Made by a program: the position numbers and the translations under genes | Assembly: GCA_903899705.1 (NCBI GenBank) | Contig: CAIUKQ010000271.1 | Span: forward strand, 1-53,186 | Direction: 5' to 3' | DNA: 53,186 bases | Source of the DNA: an uncultured beta proteobacterium | GTDB lineage: Bacteria > Pseudomonadota > Gammaproteobacteria > Burkholderiales > SG8-39 | Notes under the pieces: generated by a model | What the model was told of the DNA's origin: nothing | The model's input: the letters and a program-made list of their open reading frames with translations, nothing else | The model's database searches: none | In this document: one piece after another, positions 9,572-19,019 of the stretch | Numbering within the stretch: position 1 is the first letter of the stretch | Layout of the letters: each line of letters opens with the position of its first letter

Positions 9572-10540
9572 ATGCGTACCACACTGCCCGCGATTCTCCT
9601 TGCTGCATTTGCCTCCCTGCCAGTGGCCGCGCAGGACACCTATCCATCGCGGACGATCACCATCGTCGTTCCGATCTCCCCCGGCACCAGCGCAGACCTT
9701 ATCGCGCGCAGCCTTGGCGCAAAATTGGGCGAGCGTCTCAGGCAGCCGGTGGTGATTGAGAACAAGGCCGGCGCGAGCGGCATGATTGGGCTCGATTACA
9801 CCGCCAAGTCCGCGCCCAACGGCTACACGCTGGCGCTGATGGCGAACTCGTCGACTTTTCTGCCGTCAATGGTGAAGACCATGCCGTTTGATCTGGTCGC
9901 CGATTTCTCACCCATCGCAAAAGTGGCGACCGCGCCGCTGACACTCGCGCTGCATCCTTCCGTTCCTGCCAGGGATTTCAAGGAGTGGGTCGCACTGGTC
10001 AAGGCGAATCCGGGCAAGTACAGCTATGCGACGCCCGGCAACGGCACGGTGCAGCATGTGGGGATGGAGTTGCTGAAGATGGAACTGGGCGTCGATGTGC
10101 TGCATGTTCCGCACAAGGCCATTTCCGATGCGACCAGCAACCTCGTCGGCGGCCACGTCGACATGACTTTCGGGTCGGCGCCATCGCTCGTTATTCTCGC
10201 GGCAGCGGGAAAACTGCGGCTGATCGCGATGAGCGAGGCCATGCCTGGAACCCCGGCAGCGACCGTTCCGACTTTTGCCGATCTGGGATACCCGTCTCTG
10301 GGTGCAGTCAATGGCTGGTATGGCTTCATCGCGCCGGCCAAAACGCCACCGGCCATCGTCAACCGGATCAATCAGGAATTCAGGCAAATCATTGATTTAA
10401 CTGACATAAAAGCCACCCTGATAGGCAAACAGGGACTTGGGCTTGCGGTGAATACGCCGGAGGAAATGGGCGCGCTGATTCGCGCCGACATCGAACGCTG
10501 GCGCCGCGTGATTCGCGACGCCAGAATCAGCGCGGAATAG
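9572..10540 (+). CDS. Bug/TctC-family substrate-binding protein
   Basis: YPSRTITIVVPISPGTSADLIARSLGAKLGERLRQPVVIENKAGASGMIGLDYTAKSAPNGYTL...PAKTPPAIVNRINQEFRQII. Confidence 0.92.
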   Translation: MRTTLPAILLAAFASLPVAAQDTYPSRTITIVVPISPGTSADLIARSLGAKLGERLRQPVVIENKAGASGMIGLDYTAKSAPNGYTLALMANSSTFLPSMVKTMPFDLVADFSPIAKVATAPLTLALHPSVPARDFKEWVALVKANPGKYSYATPGNGTVQHVGMELLKMELGVDVLHVPHKAISDATSNLVGGHVDMTFGSAPSLVILAAAGKLRLIAMSEAMPGTPAATVPTFADLGYPSLGAVNGWYGFIAPAKTPPAIVNRINQEFRQIIDLTDIKATLIGKQGLGLAVNTPEEMGALIRADIERWRRVIRDARISAE

Positions 10541-10555
10541 ACCGCGATCGCCTGA

Positions 10556-10960
10556 CTACTTGACCTCTTCGACTTCGCGCTCTTCGATGGGCTTGACGCG
10601 CCATCCGGCGGTGGACAGATCAACGCCCGTGCCCGTCGGATCGACAATGCCCGCTTCGGCAAAGCGACCATCCTTGGGACGTATGTCGATGCCGCGCAAC
10701 GCGCCGGTCTTTAAGGCCACTGCTTCGGTCTGGTGGATGTCATCGACTTCAAAGCCAAAGTGGTGGATGCCTTCCTTGCGCTCTTCACTGCAGGGAAGAA
10801 TGGCAAGGTTGATGTAGCCGTCGGAGAGGAAGATGCCGCGGCGCTGTCCGGGTGTCACCGGGCGGGCAACCTCGTACATGCCGAAAGTCTTTTTGTAGAA
10901 TTCGACCGTGGTTTCCTGATCCTTGGCAAACAGGGCGATGTGGCGGATTTTGTGTTGCAT
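10556..10960 (-). CDS. VOC (glyoxalase/bleomycin-resistance) superfamily protein
   Basis: MQHKIRHIALFAKDQETTVEFYKKTFGMYEVARPV...GIHHFGFEVDDIHQTEAVALKTGA...FAEAGIVDPTGTGVDLS. Confidence 0.85.
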   Translation of the reverse strand: MQHKIRHIALFAKDQETTVEFYKKTFGMYEVARPVTPGQRRGIFLSDGYINLAILPCSEERKEGIHHFGFEVDDIHQTEAVALKTGALRGIDIRPKDGRFAEAGIVDPTGTGVDLSTAGWRVKPIEEREVEEVK

Positions 10961-11060
10961 GACAGTCCCCTCCTCGTTATGGGCGCCAACGTGGCGATTT
11001 GAAAGCATACAACCGTTCCCGAATTGACGTTCGTGAACGCGACGCCTTCACCGGAACCGC

Positions 11061-12242
11061 TTAACCGGTGGTGGCTGCGGGTTCCCAATCCCGTCCGGTG
11101 GTCGCGTCATGGATGAAGATCCAGTCGCGGCTCAGCGTGGGCGGTGAGGGCACCATCTTGTTGTTGATGTACTGTTGCCGCGCCATCAACTGCACCTTGC
11201 TGGCCCGTGGTTGCCGCTCCAGTTCATAGGCGGCAAGCGCCTTCACGGGATCGGCAGCGCCCGCATCGAGATGGCGCGCAATGGCATATCCGTCCTCAAT
11301 GGTAATGGCCGCGCCCTGCGCGAGGGTCGGCATCATTGGATGCGCAGCATCGCCTAGCAAGGTGATCCGGCCCTTGGACCAATGCGGGAGCGGGTCGCGG
11401 TCGAAGAGTCCCCATTTGTAGATTTGCTCCACCCCGCCCAGCATTTCGAGCAATTGTTCGTTCCATCCGGCATAGGAAGCCGTCATATCGGCCACCGAAC
11501 TCGGCACCGTCCAGGATTCTTCGGCCCAGGAATCCAAAAAGTAGCCGGCGAAGACATTCAGCAGTTTGCCGCCGCGTATCGGATACATGATGATGTGCCC
11601 CCGGGGCCCGATGAATCCGACAAAGTCGCGGCGCAGGGAAATGTCGCGATTCGGCCCCACCAAGGGCACCCGCTCCATGGGCAGCACCGCGCGCCAGCCC
11701 AACTGGCCGGTGAATCGGGGCTTGTCACGGTCGAAAAGGATCTCCCGCACACGGGACCGGATGCCATCCGCGCCGATCACGACATCCGCTTCAACCTCAT
11801 CCCCGTTTTCGAATCGCGCCATGGCGACATCACCGACCGTGGCAGCCTCCAGGCAGGAACGTCCCAGGTGGACAGAGCCCTGTCCGATGCGATCCACCAT
11901 CAGCTGGTACAGATCCGCGCGGTGCGCCGTCAGGTATTTCGCACCGAAACGCGCCTCGGAAATGCTGCCCAGGGGCTGGCGATAACGAAGGCTTGCATCA
12001 TTCCATTCGAGCGACACCATGTCGAGCGGCTCACAGGCAAAGGCGCGCAGTGCGTCGCGAAATCCCAGCGCATCAAGCACCTTGACCGCATTGGGGCCGA
12101 GCTGCAGCCCGGCACCGACTTCGCGAAGTTCCGTGGCTTTTTCATACACATTGACGTCGAAGCCGCGCTCCTTCAACGCACAGCCGGCCGTCAGGCCGCC
12201 GATGCCGCCACCGATAATTGCGATGCTCAGTTTGCGGCTCAT
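11061..12242 (-). CDS. FAD-dependent aromatic-ring monooxygenase (salicylate / 3-hydroxybenzoate hydroxylase-like)
   Basis: N-term GGGIGGLTAGCALKERGFDVNVYEKA (GxGxxG); ADVVIGADGIRSRVRE (DG motif); ITLLGDAAHPMMPTLAQGAAITIEDGYAIAR (GD motif). Confidence 0.9.
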   Translation of the reverse strand: MSRKLSIAIIGGGIGGLTAGCALKERGFDVNVYEKATELREVGAGLQLGPNAVKVLDALGFRDALRAFACEPLDMVSLEWNDASLRYRQPLGSISEARFGAKYLTAHRADLYQLMVDRIGQGSVHLGRSCLEAATVGDVAMARFENGDEVEADVVIGADGIRSRVREILFDRDKPRFTGQLGWRAVLPMERVPLVGPNRDISLRRDFVGFIGPRGHIIMYPIRGGKLLNVFAGYFLDSWAEESWTVPSSVADMTASYAGWNEQLLEMLGGVEQIYKWGLFDRDPLPHWSKGRITLLGDAAHPMMPTLAQGAAITIEDGYAIARHLDAGAADPVKALAAYELERQPRASKVQLMARQQYINNKMVPSPPTLSRDWIFIHDATTGRDWEPAATTG

Positions 12243-12316
12243 GAAATCCTCTGCGGAAATGGATTCTTCAAAATAAAAGACAACTCAGACCGGTTCTACA
12301 ACCCGGAACACCTGAC

Positions 12317-13291
12317 TCAGTTGGGGCTGATTTTGCGGATTTCCATGACGCGCTTCCAGCGTGCCATTTCACCGGTAACGCGGTCGCGCATCTGATCGGG
12401 TGTGGAGGGTGTCGCCTCGCCGCCCAGGTTGGCCAGCTGCTGCTGTACTTCTGAAGTCTTCAGCATTGCGGCGACCTCACGGTTGAGACGATCAATAATC
12501 GGTTTCGGCGTTCCCGGCGAAGTGGCAAGACCCAGCCAGGAACCGAATTCCACGCCCGGCACCGAATCCGCCACTGTGGGCACATCAGGCAGTGGCGCAT
12601 AACGCCCCGCCGTCGACACGGCGATCGCGCGCATCTTGCCGCCCTTCACCTGCGGCAGTGAATAGGTGGCGGTCTCCACCATGGCATCAATGCGGCCGCC
12701 CATCAGGTCGATCATCGCCTGCGCCCCGCCCTTGAAGGTCACGCCCACCATGTCGACTTTGGCTTCAATCTGTATGAGCTCACCCAGCAACCGATGCGCG
12801 CTCGCGGGTCCCGCGATTGCGTAGGTCACGGTGCCGGGTTGCGCGCGCGCCTTTGCCAGCAACTGGTCCAGGCTTCGCACCGGCGAATCGGCGGCGACGG
12901 TGATCAGCATCGGATAAGAGGTCACGGTGGACACCATGGCGAAATCCTTCACGGCGTCATAGGGCATTTTCACGCTCATGACCGCCGCAATCGGATGTCC
13001 CGAGGTGAGCAACACCATGTTGTAACCGTCGGGCGGCGCCTTGGCCACGGTTTCATTGGCAATGATGCCGCTGGCCGTCGGCTTGTTGATCGGCACCACC
13101 GGCTGTCCCATGCGTTTTGCCAGCTGGTCGGCCACCAGTCGGCTGACGAGGTCGGAACTTCCACCCAATGCAAAACCGATGAGGAACTGGATGGGTTTGG
13201 CAGGGTAATCCTGCGCCTGTACCGGGGCCTGGAGGATCAAGTGGGCTGCGACAGCGGCGATGGAGGTGCGCAACAAATTCAGTTTTTTCAT
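12317..13291 (-). CDS. Bug/TctC-family substrate-binding protein
   Basis: MKKLNLLRTSIAAVAAHLILQAPVQAQDYPAKPIQFLIGFALGGSSDLVSRLVADQLAKRMGQPVVPINKP...SPGTPKPIIDRLNREVAAML. Confidence 0.9.
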   Translation of the reverse strand: MKKLNLLRTSIAAVAAHLILQAPVQAQDYPAKPIQFLIGFALGGSSDLVSRLVADQLAKRMGQPVVPINKPTASGIIANETVAKAPPDGYNMVLLTSGHPIAAVMSVKMPYDAVKDFAMVSTVTSYPMLITVAADSPVRSLDQLLAKARAQPGTVTYAIAGPASAHRLLGELIQIEAKVDMVGVTFKGGAQAMIDLMGGRIDAMVETATYSLPQVKGGKMRAIAVSTAGRYAPLPDVPTVADSVPGVEFGSWLGLATSPGTPKPIIDRLNREVAAMLKTSEVQQQLANLGGEATPSTPDQMRDRVTGEMARWKRVMEIRKISPN

Positions 13292-13329
13292 TCGTGGCCT
13301 TCCTGCGTGGGTTGGTGTGCGAATCGCTG

Positions 13330-13893
13330 CTAGGCGGGTATGCCGCCGCGCTCGACGATAAGGCTGTGCATCTGCGCTTCCCAGTCCTCGCGAGACATGA
13401 ACCCGGGGTCGCCGCTGATCATCTCAAGGGTCTGACACCGCAGGGTCTCGGCGGGAAGCGTCAGGTCCAGCGGTTTTCCATAGGGCTGGCCCACGTGCCA
13501 GGGCGTCGGCGCATACAGCTCGATGCGATTGCCCTCGGGATCGTGAAAATAAATGCTCCAGGCATTGCCATGATTCCTGGGAGCCAATTCCTTCACCTGT
13601 TCCGTGACCAGCTCGGCGTGGAACTCGCGAAGGTCCTCAAGGGAATCCACCAGGAAGGAGATCTGGTTGATGATGGTGCCCATGTCGGCGGCGCGCCCCG
13701 ATGCGAGCACCACCTGATGGTGTTCCGAGGGATCGCGGCTGAGAAACACGATTTCTCCGCCCCGGTAGTAAGGGCCCCGATCTGTCATCACAAGACCGAT
13801 GACCCGGGTGTAGAAATCGATCATGCGGTCCATGTCCCGCACCTGGAAACCCAGATGCGTGAGCTGGGCGTTGGGCGGCCGGCGGGCGCTCAT
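13330..13893 (-). CDS. Single-module VOC protein (extradiol dioxygenase-like)
   Basis: QLTHLGFQVRDMDRMIDFYTRVIGLVMTDRGPYYRGGEIVFLSRDPSEHHQVVLASG...SIYFHDPEGNRIELYAPTPWHV; ATGA overlap with the upstream gene. Confidence 0.85.
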   Translation of the reverse strand: MSARRPPNAQLTHLGFQVRDMDRMIDFYTRVIGLVMTDRGPYYRGGEIVFLSRDPSEHHQVVLASGRAADMGTIINQISFLVDSLEDLREFHAELVTEQVKELAPRNHGNAWSIYFHDPEGNRIELYAPTPWHVGQPYGKPLDLTLPAETLRCQTLEMISGDPGFMSREDWEAQMHSLIVERGGIPA

Positions 13894-14447
13894 TGCGCCA
13901 GCTTCACGCGCTGGCCGCCCACCCACTGCTCACGGGGACAATGGCTGGGGTCGTCCTTGATCATCGCCAATGTCTTCTCAAGGATGACATCCGCAGATTC
14001 GGAAAGGTCGAACTTGTTCGCGAAGGGCTGCTGCACATGCCAGGGCGTGTAGGTATAAACCTCGAGTCTGTTGCCCTCGGGATCGGGCCAGTAGAGGCTC
14101 CACGCATTGCCATGGTTGATCGGGTCCAGGCCCTGCTGGCCCTCGGCCGCAAAGGCAGCGTAATAGGCGCGCAACGTCTCCAGGTTCTCGACCAGGAATG
14201 ACATCTGGTTGATGCTGGATTTCTCCCCCGGCGGACGCCCCGAGGCAAACACCACCTGGTGATGCTCATCGGCCTTGCGGCTGAGGAAGGCGATCTCGCC
14301 GCCGCGGTAATAGGGGCCCCGGTCGGTCAGCATCAGTCCGAGCATCCGCGTGTAGTACTCAACCATCCTGTCCATGTCCCAGACGTAGATGCCCACATGC
14401 GTGATCTGCGCCTGCGGCCTACGGTTGCCCATCCCAATACTGCTCAT
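13890..14447 (-). CDS. Single-module VOC protein (extradiol dioxygenase-like), paralogue of the adjacent gene
   Basis: QITHVGIYVWDMDRMVEYYTRMLGLMLTDRGPYYRGGEIAFLSRKADEHHQVVFASG...SLYWPDPEGNRLEVYTYTPWHV. Confidence 0.85.
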   Translation of the reverse strand: MSSIGMGNRRPQAQITHVGIYVWDMDRMVEYYTRMLGLMLTDRGPYYRGGEIAFLSRKADEHHQVVFASGRPPGEKSSINQMSFLVENLETLRAYYAAFAAEGQQGLDPINHGNAWSLYWPDPEGNRLEVYTYTPWHVQQPFANKFDLSESADVILEKTLAMIKDDPSHCPREQWVGGQRVKLAQ

Positions 14448-14465
14448 GCGCACTCCTCCAGACAA

Positions 14466-15179
14466 TCAGTTTGCCGCGACCGCCTTGCGCCAAAGGGTTT
14501 TCCCCTTGCTTTCCTTGTCGATTCCGTCGAGCAGCTTTTCATGCGCCGCGAGCTCCTCGGTGCTCGCAGCAACCACGCGCAGGACCGGTCTTGCGGACAA
14601 TTCCTCCGCGGTGACGGCACGATTCTCGACAGGCACCTCCAGTTCGATCGCCAGGCTGTCCTGTCCGCGCGTCATTGCGATATAAACGTCTGCGAGCAGG
14701 GAGGCATCCAGCAGCGCGCCGTGCAGTGTGCGATGGGAATTGTCTATCTGGTAGCGCTCGCACAGCGCATCCAGCGAATTGCGCTTGCCCGGATGCAGTT
14801 CACGGGCGAACCTGAGCGTATCGAAAATAGCCCCGCAGTGCTTCGCAAAGAGCGGCAATTTCAGCCTGCCCAGCTCGGCATCGAGGAATTCCACGTCGAA
14901 TGTCGCATTGTGGATGATCACCTCCGCACCCTCGACGTAGCGCAAAAGATCCTGCGCCACTTCGTGGAATTTGGGCTTGTCCGCCAGAAATTCGCTGGTG
15001 ATGCCATGCACCTTGAGGGCACCCTCCTCGCTGTCGCGTTCGGGATTCACATACCTGTGGAAATGATTGTTGGTCATCCGCCGGTTGAGCAGTTCCACAC
15101 AGCCGATTTCGAGTATCCGGTCGCCCAGGCGCGCGTTGAGCCCCGTTGTTTCCGTGTCGAGGATGATCTGCCGGCTCAT
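14466..15179 (-). CDS. dnaQ: DNA polymerase III epsilon subunit (3'-5' exonuclease)
   Basis: MSRQIILDTETTGLNARLGDRILEIGCVELLNRRMTNNHFHRYVNPERDSEEGALKVHGIT...EVIIHNATFDVEFLDAEL...LDALCERYQID...HRTLHGALLDASLLADVYI. Confidence 0.96.
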   Translation of the reverse strand: MSRQIILDTETTGLNARLGDRILEIGCVELLNRRMTNNHFHRYVNPERDSEEGALKVHGITSEFLADKPKFHEVAQDLLRYVEGAEVIIHNATFDVEFLDAELGRLKLPLFAKHCGAIFDTLRFARELHPGKRNSLDALCERYQIDNSHRTLHGALLDASLLADVYIAMTRGQDSLAIELEVPVENRAVTAEELSARPVLRVVAASTEELAAHEKLLDGIDKESKGKTLWRKAVAAN

Positions 15180-15203
15180 GAAATCGTCAACTCCGAATCC
15201 AAC

Positions 15204-15701
15204 TCAGGCCGCAAGCTCGGCCACGCCGCGATTCGCGAGCACATCCGCGCGTTCATTGCCGGGATGGCCGGCATGGCCCTTGACCCAATGCCAGCCTACC
15301 GAATGGCCGCGCGCCAGTTCATCCAGCCGTTTCCAGAGATCGACATTCTTCACCGGCTTTTTGTCGGCGGTCAGCCAGCCGCGACGCTTCCAGGATGGCA
15401 ACCACTCGGAAATCCCTTTTTGCACATATTGCGAATCGGTGTAGACGTTGATGTCGCAGCGCTCCTTCAGGGATTCGAGCGCCCGTATGACCGCCGTCAG
15501 TTCCATTCGGTTGTTGGTGGTGTTGCGCTCACCGCCGTAGATCTCTTTTTCGTGATCGCCGAACTCGAGGATCGCCCCCCACCCACCGGGCCCGGGGTTG
15601 CCTTTGCAGGCGCCATCGGCATGGATCACGACATTTTTGACAATCAGCGCCACCGATTCCTTCGCCCCAGCCATCGGGGGGGCGCCCTCATCAGCGCTCA
15701 A
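15204..15701 (-). CDS. rnhA: Ribonuclease HI (true start may be internal, around 15674)
   Basis: [55 protein letters not shown]...[15 protein letters not shown]...[22 protein letters not shown]. Confidence 0.96.
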   Translation of the reverse strand: MSADEGAPPMAGAKESVALIVKNVVIHADGACKGNPGPGGWGAILEFGDHEKEIYGGERNTTNNRMELTAVIRALESLKERCDINVYTDSQYVQKGISEWLPSWKRRGWLTADKKPVKNVDLWKRLDELARGHSVGWHWVKGHAGHPGNERADVLANRGVAELAA

Positions 15702-16440
15702 GGTGCGGCCCGGTCGTTCTCGCGGCTATGCCACCACGGTTCGCGGCGTTGCCGCGCTGTGCAACGGGCGCCAGGGCCTTGGCCGAGGTGCGGCGTTCCC
15801 GCCAGCTGGGCATCACCAGTCGCATGCCCACAGTGCGCTTGATGGCGCGCACCACATAGGCGCCGCCCGCGATCGGCCACCAGCGTTCGCCGGCCTTCTC
15901 CATGAATTTCCACCTTTCCAGCCATTTCGCACTCTTGAACGGCGGCGCATAGCAGCCAAACCGTCCTCCATTTTGCTCAAAGCTCAACAGTGTGAGCCAG
16001 TCGCGCAGCCGCAACAGGCCGATCATTTTTCCCCGCCAGGGATAGTCCCCTCTCATCCCCAGTGCATGTTTGGCCCCCCAAAGCGACAGGGGATTGAACC
16101 CCGAAATCACGATCGACCCATCCGGCATGAGGACACGTTCCGCCTCGCGCAGGATGCGGTGGGCGTTGTTACTGAATTCCAGCACGTGGGGAAGCAGCAC
16201 CAGGTCGACGCTGTTCGTGGCGATGGGCAGCTCCCAGGGACGCGCACGCACCGCGGAGCCTTGATCCAGGCTGATGACATTCTTGTGCGGAATGCGGTTT
16301 TCGCGCAGAAAATCGATTTCGGGCAGCCCGATCTGCAACGCGTGATAACCGAATACGTCATCGACTGCGTTGTCAAACTGGGCCAATTCCCAGTCGAGCA
16401 CATATTTGCCCTGCTCGCTCTCAAACCATTGCGCCAACAT
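15691..16440 (-). CDS. SAM-dependent class I methyltransferase located between rnhA and gloB
   Basis: [38 protein letters not shown]...[49 protein letters not shown] open upstream to 16566, so the start is uncertain. Confidence 0.82.
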   Translation of the reverse strand: MLAQWFESEQGKYVLDWELAQFDNAVDDVFGYHALQIGLPEIDFLRENRIPHKNVISLDQGSAVRARPWELPIATNSVDLVLLPHVLEFSNNAHRILREAERVLMPDGSIVISGFNPLSLWGAKHALGMRGDYPWRGKMIGLLRLRDWLTLLSFEQNGGRFGCYAPPFKSAKWLERWKFMEKAGERWWPIAGGAYVVRAIKRTVGMRLVMPSWRERRTSAKALAPVAQRGNAANRGGIAARTTGPHLER

Positions 16441-16513
16441 TGCCGCCGGTGCTCCATTTTCCAATACACTGCCGACATCATACCGCGCAAATTTCCGGAA
16501 AGCCCCCAACGCC

Positions 16514-17293
16514 ATGAGCCAGGATTCCCAACTGAGGATCGTCCCAGTCCCTGCTTTCCAGGACAACTACCTGTGGGTGCTTCGCCGCAACGGTTTTGCG
16601 GCCCTCGTGGACCCCGGCGATGCCAAGCCCGTCCTGGATTATCTCGAGGCCGAGAACCTGAAACTGGTGGCGGTGCTTGTCACCCACCACCATGCGGACC
16701 ATATCGGCGGACTGCCCGAGGTGCTCGCGCGGCATCCGGTGCCGGTGTACGGCCCCCGGGAGGAGCGCATCGGCGCCATTACCCATCGCGTCGGCGAAGG
16801 TGACCGGGTCGATCTGGCTGAACTGGGTGCGACCTTCAGGGTCATTGAAGTGCCCGGCCACACTCGATCCCATATTTCGTACTACGGGGAAAACGTGCTT
16901 TTCTGCGGGGATACGCTGTTCGCCTGCGGATGCGGCCGGATGTTCGAGGGTACGCCGCCGCAGATGCTGGCCTCCCTGCAAAAGCTCGCCGACCTTCCGC
17001 CGGACACGAAATTCTATTGCGCACATGAATACACCATGGCTAATATCGCCTTTGCCAAGGCGGTAGAACCGGGCAACGCGGCGCTTGCGAAACGCGCCCT
17101 CAGCGACGCAGCACTGCGTGAAAAGAACATTCCCACCGTACCCTCAACCATCGCCGCTGAAATCGCGACGAATCCGTTTTTTCGCTGTTCGGAGCCCGAT
17201 GTGGTTGCCGCAGCCGCCATCCGTCTCGGTCATCCGCCCGTCGACGCCGCCGAAACGTTCGGGGCGATCCGGGAATGGAAAAACAAGTTCTAA
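16514..17293 (+). CDS. gloB: Hydroxyacylglutathione hydrolase (glyoxalase II)
   Basis: MSQDSQLRIVPVPAFQDNYLWVLRRNGFAALVDPGDAKPVLDYLE...LVTHHHADHIGGLPEV...VPGHTRSHISYYGENVLFCGDTLFACGCGRMFEGTPPQM...CAHEYTMANIAFA. Confidence 0.96.
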   Translation: MSQDSQLRIVPVPAFQDNYLWVLRRNGFAALVDPGDAKPVLDYLEAENLKLVAVLVTHHHADHIGGLPEVLARHPVPVYGPREERIGAITHRVGEGDRVDLAELGATFRVIEVPGHTRSHISYYGENVLFCGDTLFACGCGRMFEGTPPQMLASLQKLADLPPDTKFYCAHEYTMANIAFAKAVEPGNAALAKRALSDAALREKNIPTVPSTIAAEIATNPFFRCSEPDVVAAAAIRLGHPPVDAAETFGAIREWKNKF

Positions 17294-17373
17294 GGGTGTA
17301 ACTCCTCCTGGGGGCTGGCGGACCTCGAAATGACAGGTTGACCAGCCCTGCCCGCCTTGGCTACCATCCGTCG

Positions 17374-18966
17374 ATGCCCCTCATGACAGAACATCCATTG
17401 CGGCAATTTTTCCCTTCGGCGACAAGGCTTTGCGCAATTTTTGCCCTTGTCTGCCTGGGCTCTCCCGCCGTGGCGCAGCAGGCGCCGGTCGCCGAGGCGG
17501 TTCGCATCTTGCCGGCGTCCGTGCCCGCAGGCGGAAACGCAGCTGACGACCGCGCGGCAATCCCGGCAAAATCCGCCATGGAACCCATCAGCGAAGTGCG
17601 CGAGGTGAAGGATCCGGTCAGGGTCGCCCGAACCATCGACCTCATCACCCCCCAGGACGATTTGTGGGACCGCATCAGGAACGGCTTTTCGATGCAGCAA
17701 CTCTACGGGCCACTGGTCGAGAACCAGCAGGTCTGGTACGCCGCCCGGCCGCAAATGATCAAGATCTTTGCCGAGCGAAGCCGGCGTTACCTGTACCACA
17801 TCGTTGACGAACTGGAAAAACGCGGCATGCCCACCGAACTGGCGCTGCTGCCCATGGTGGAATCCGCCTTCAACCCAATGGCCTTTTCGAGCGCCAAGGC
17901 CTCGGGGCTGTGGCAGTTCATCCCCGCGACCGGCAAGCGCTACGAGTTGCAGCAAAACTGGTGGTATGACGGCCGCCGCGACATCCTGGCCTCCACCACC
18001 GCAGCCCTGGATTACATGCAGTTCCTGTACGACATGCACGGCGACTGGCACCTGGCACTGGCCTCTTACAACTGGGGCGAAAACGCCGTGGCCAAGGCCA
18101 TCGAACGCAACAAGGCAAAGGGCCTGCCCACTGATTACGCCAGTCTGACCATGCCGGCGGAGACGCGCTACTACGTGCCCAAGCTCCAGGCACTGAAGAA
18201 CATCATCGCGAAACCCGAATTGTTCGGCATCAACCTTGACCTTATTCCCAACCAGCCTTACTTCGTCACAGTCGAGAAGAACAAGGACATCGACATCAAG
18301 CTCGCCGCCCGCCTCGCGGACATGTCGGTGGAGGAACTGGTGGCCCTGAATCCCGCGCACAACCGGCTCGTGCTTTCCGCCGCGCAGACGCAGAAGCTGG
18401 TGCTCCCGGCCGACCGCGCCGATATATTCCGGGCCAATCTCGCCAACTATTCGGAACCCCTGTCCTCCTGGGAAACCTACACCCTGAGAAAGGGTGACAC
18501 GCTGGAGCAGCTGGCCGCCGCTTACGGCATCGCCATTGGAAAACTGAAGGCGGCCAACGGCATCGGCGTGAGAACGAAGGTCGGCCCGGGATACCAGCTC
18601 ATGCTGCCGGTCAAGGGCTCCGATGCCGCCGCCGAACCCCTGCCCGTGGGCTATACCGCGCCCATCCAGTTCGAGCGTGCCGCGCCGCGCACCGAAACCC
18701 GGAAGATTTTCCATACGGTGCAGCGTGGCGAAACCCTGCCGGGCATCGCGGCGAAGTACAAGGTGAGCGTGGATGACCTGCGCCGATGGAACAGCATTGG
18801 ACGCCTGTTCGCAGGCCAGAAGGTGGCGATTGAGCAGGCGGTTGCCGTGTCCACCTGGAGTCGCAAGGCCACACAGGGAAAACCGAAGAAGACGGCGGCA
18901 ACCGCCGGCGTTCGCAAGGCTTCCACGCCCGCGACAAAAAAGAAGCCCCAGCCCACCCGGGGATAA
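17374..18966 (+). CDS. mltD: Membrane-bound lytic murein transglycosylase D with C-terminal LysM repeats
   Basis: MPTELALLPMVESAFNPMAFSSAKASGLWQFIPATGKRYELQQNWWYDGRRDILASTTAALDYMQFLYDMHGDWHLALASYNWGENAV; C-term LysM-like TYTLRKGDTLEQLAAAYGI and FHTVQRGETLPGIAAKYKVS. Confidence 0.93.
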   Translation: MPLMTEHPLRQFFPSATRLCAIFALVCLGSPAVAQQAPVAEAVRILPASVPAGGNAADDRAAIPAKSAMEPISEVREVKDPVRVARTIDLITPQDDLWDRIRNGFSMQQLYGPLVENQQVWYAARPQMIKIFAERSRRYLYHIVDELEKRGMPTELALLPMVESAFNPMAFSSAKASGLWQFIPATGKRYELQQNWWYDGRRDILASTTAALDYMQFLYDMHGDWHLALASYNWGENAVAKAIERNKAKGLPTDYASLTMPAETRYYVPKLQALKNIIAKPELFGINLDLIPNQPYFVTVEKNKDIDIKLAARLADMSVEELVALNPAHNRLVLSAAQTQKLVLPADRADIFRANLANYSEPLSSWETYTLRKGDTLEQLAAAYGIAIGKLKAANGIGVRTKVGPGYQLMLPVKGSDAAAEPLPVGYTAPIQFERAAPRTETRKIFHTVQRGETLPGIAAKYKVSVDDLRRWNSIGRLFAGQKVAIEQAVAVSTWSRKATQGKPKKTAATAGVRKASTPATKKKPQPTRG

Positions 18967-19019
18967 GTTCCCGGATTTTGCTTAACCCGTTTTTTTAATC
19001 ACATCGGTTCAAAAGCCCC

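Noticed and set aside
14259-15842. 527-aa plus-strand ORF
   Set aside because: Antisense to dnaQ, rnhA and VOC genes with clear family motifs; GC-rich shadow ORF with histidine/arginine-rich composition.
15598-16803. 401-aa plus-strand ORF
   Set aside because: Antisense to the methyltransferase and out of frame with gloB; no domain signature.
17290-18714. 474-aa minus-strand ORF
   Set aside because: Antisense to mltD, whose catalytic and LysM motifs are unambiguous; no recognisable domain.
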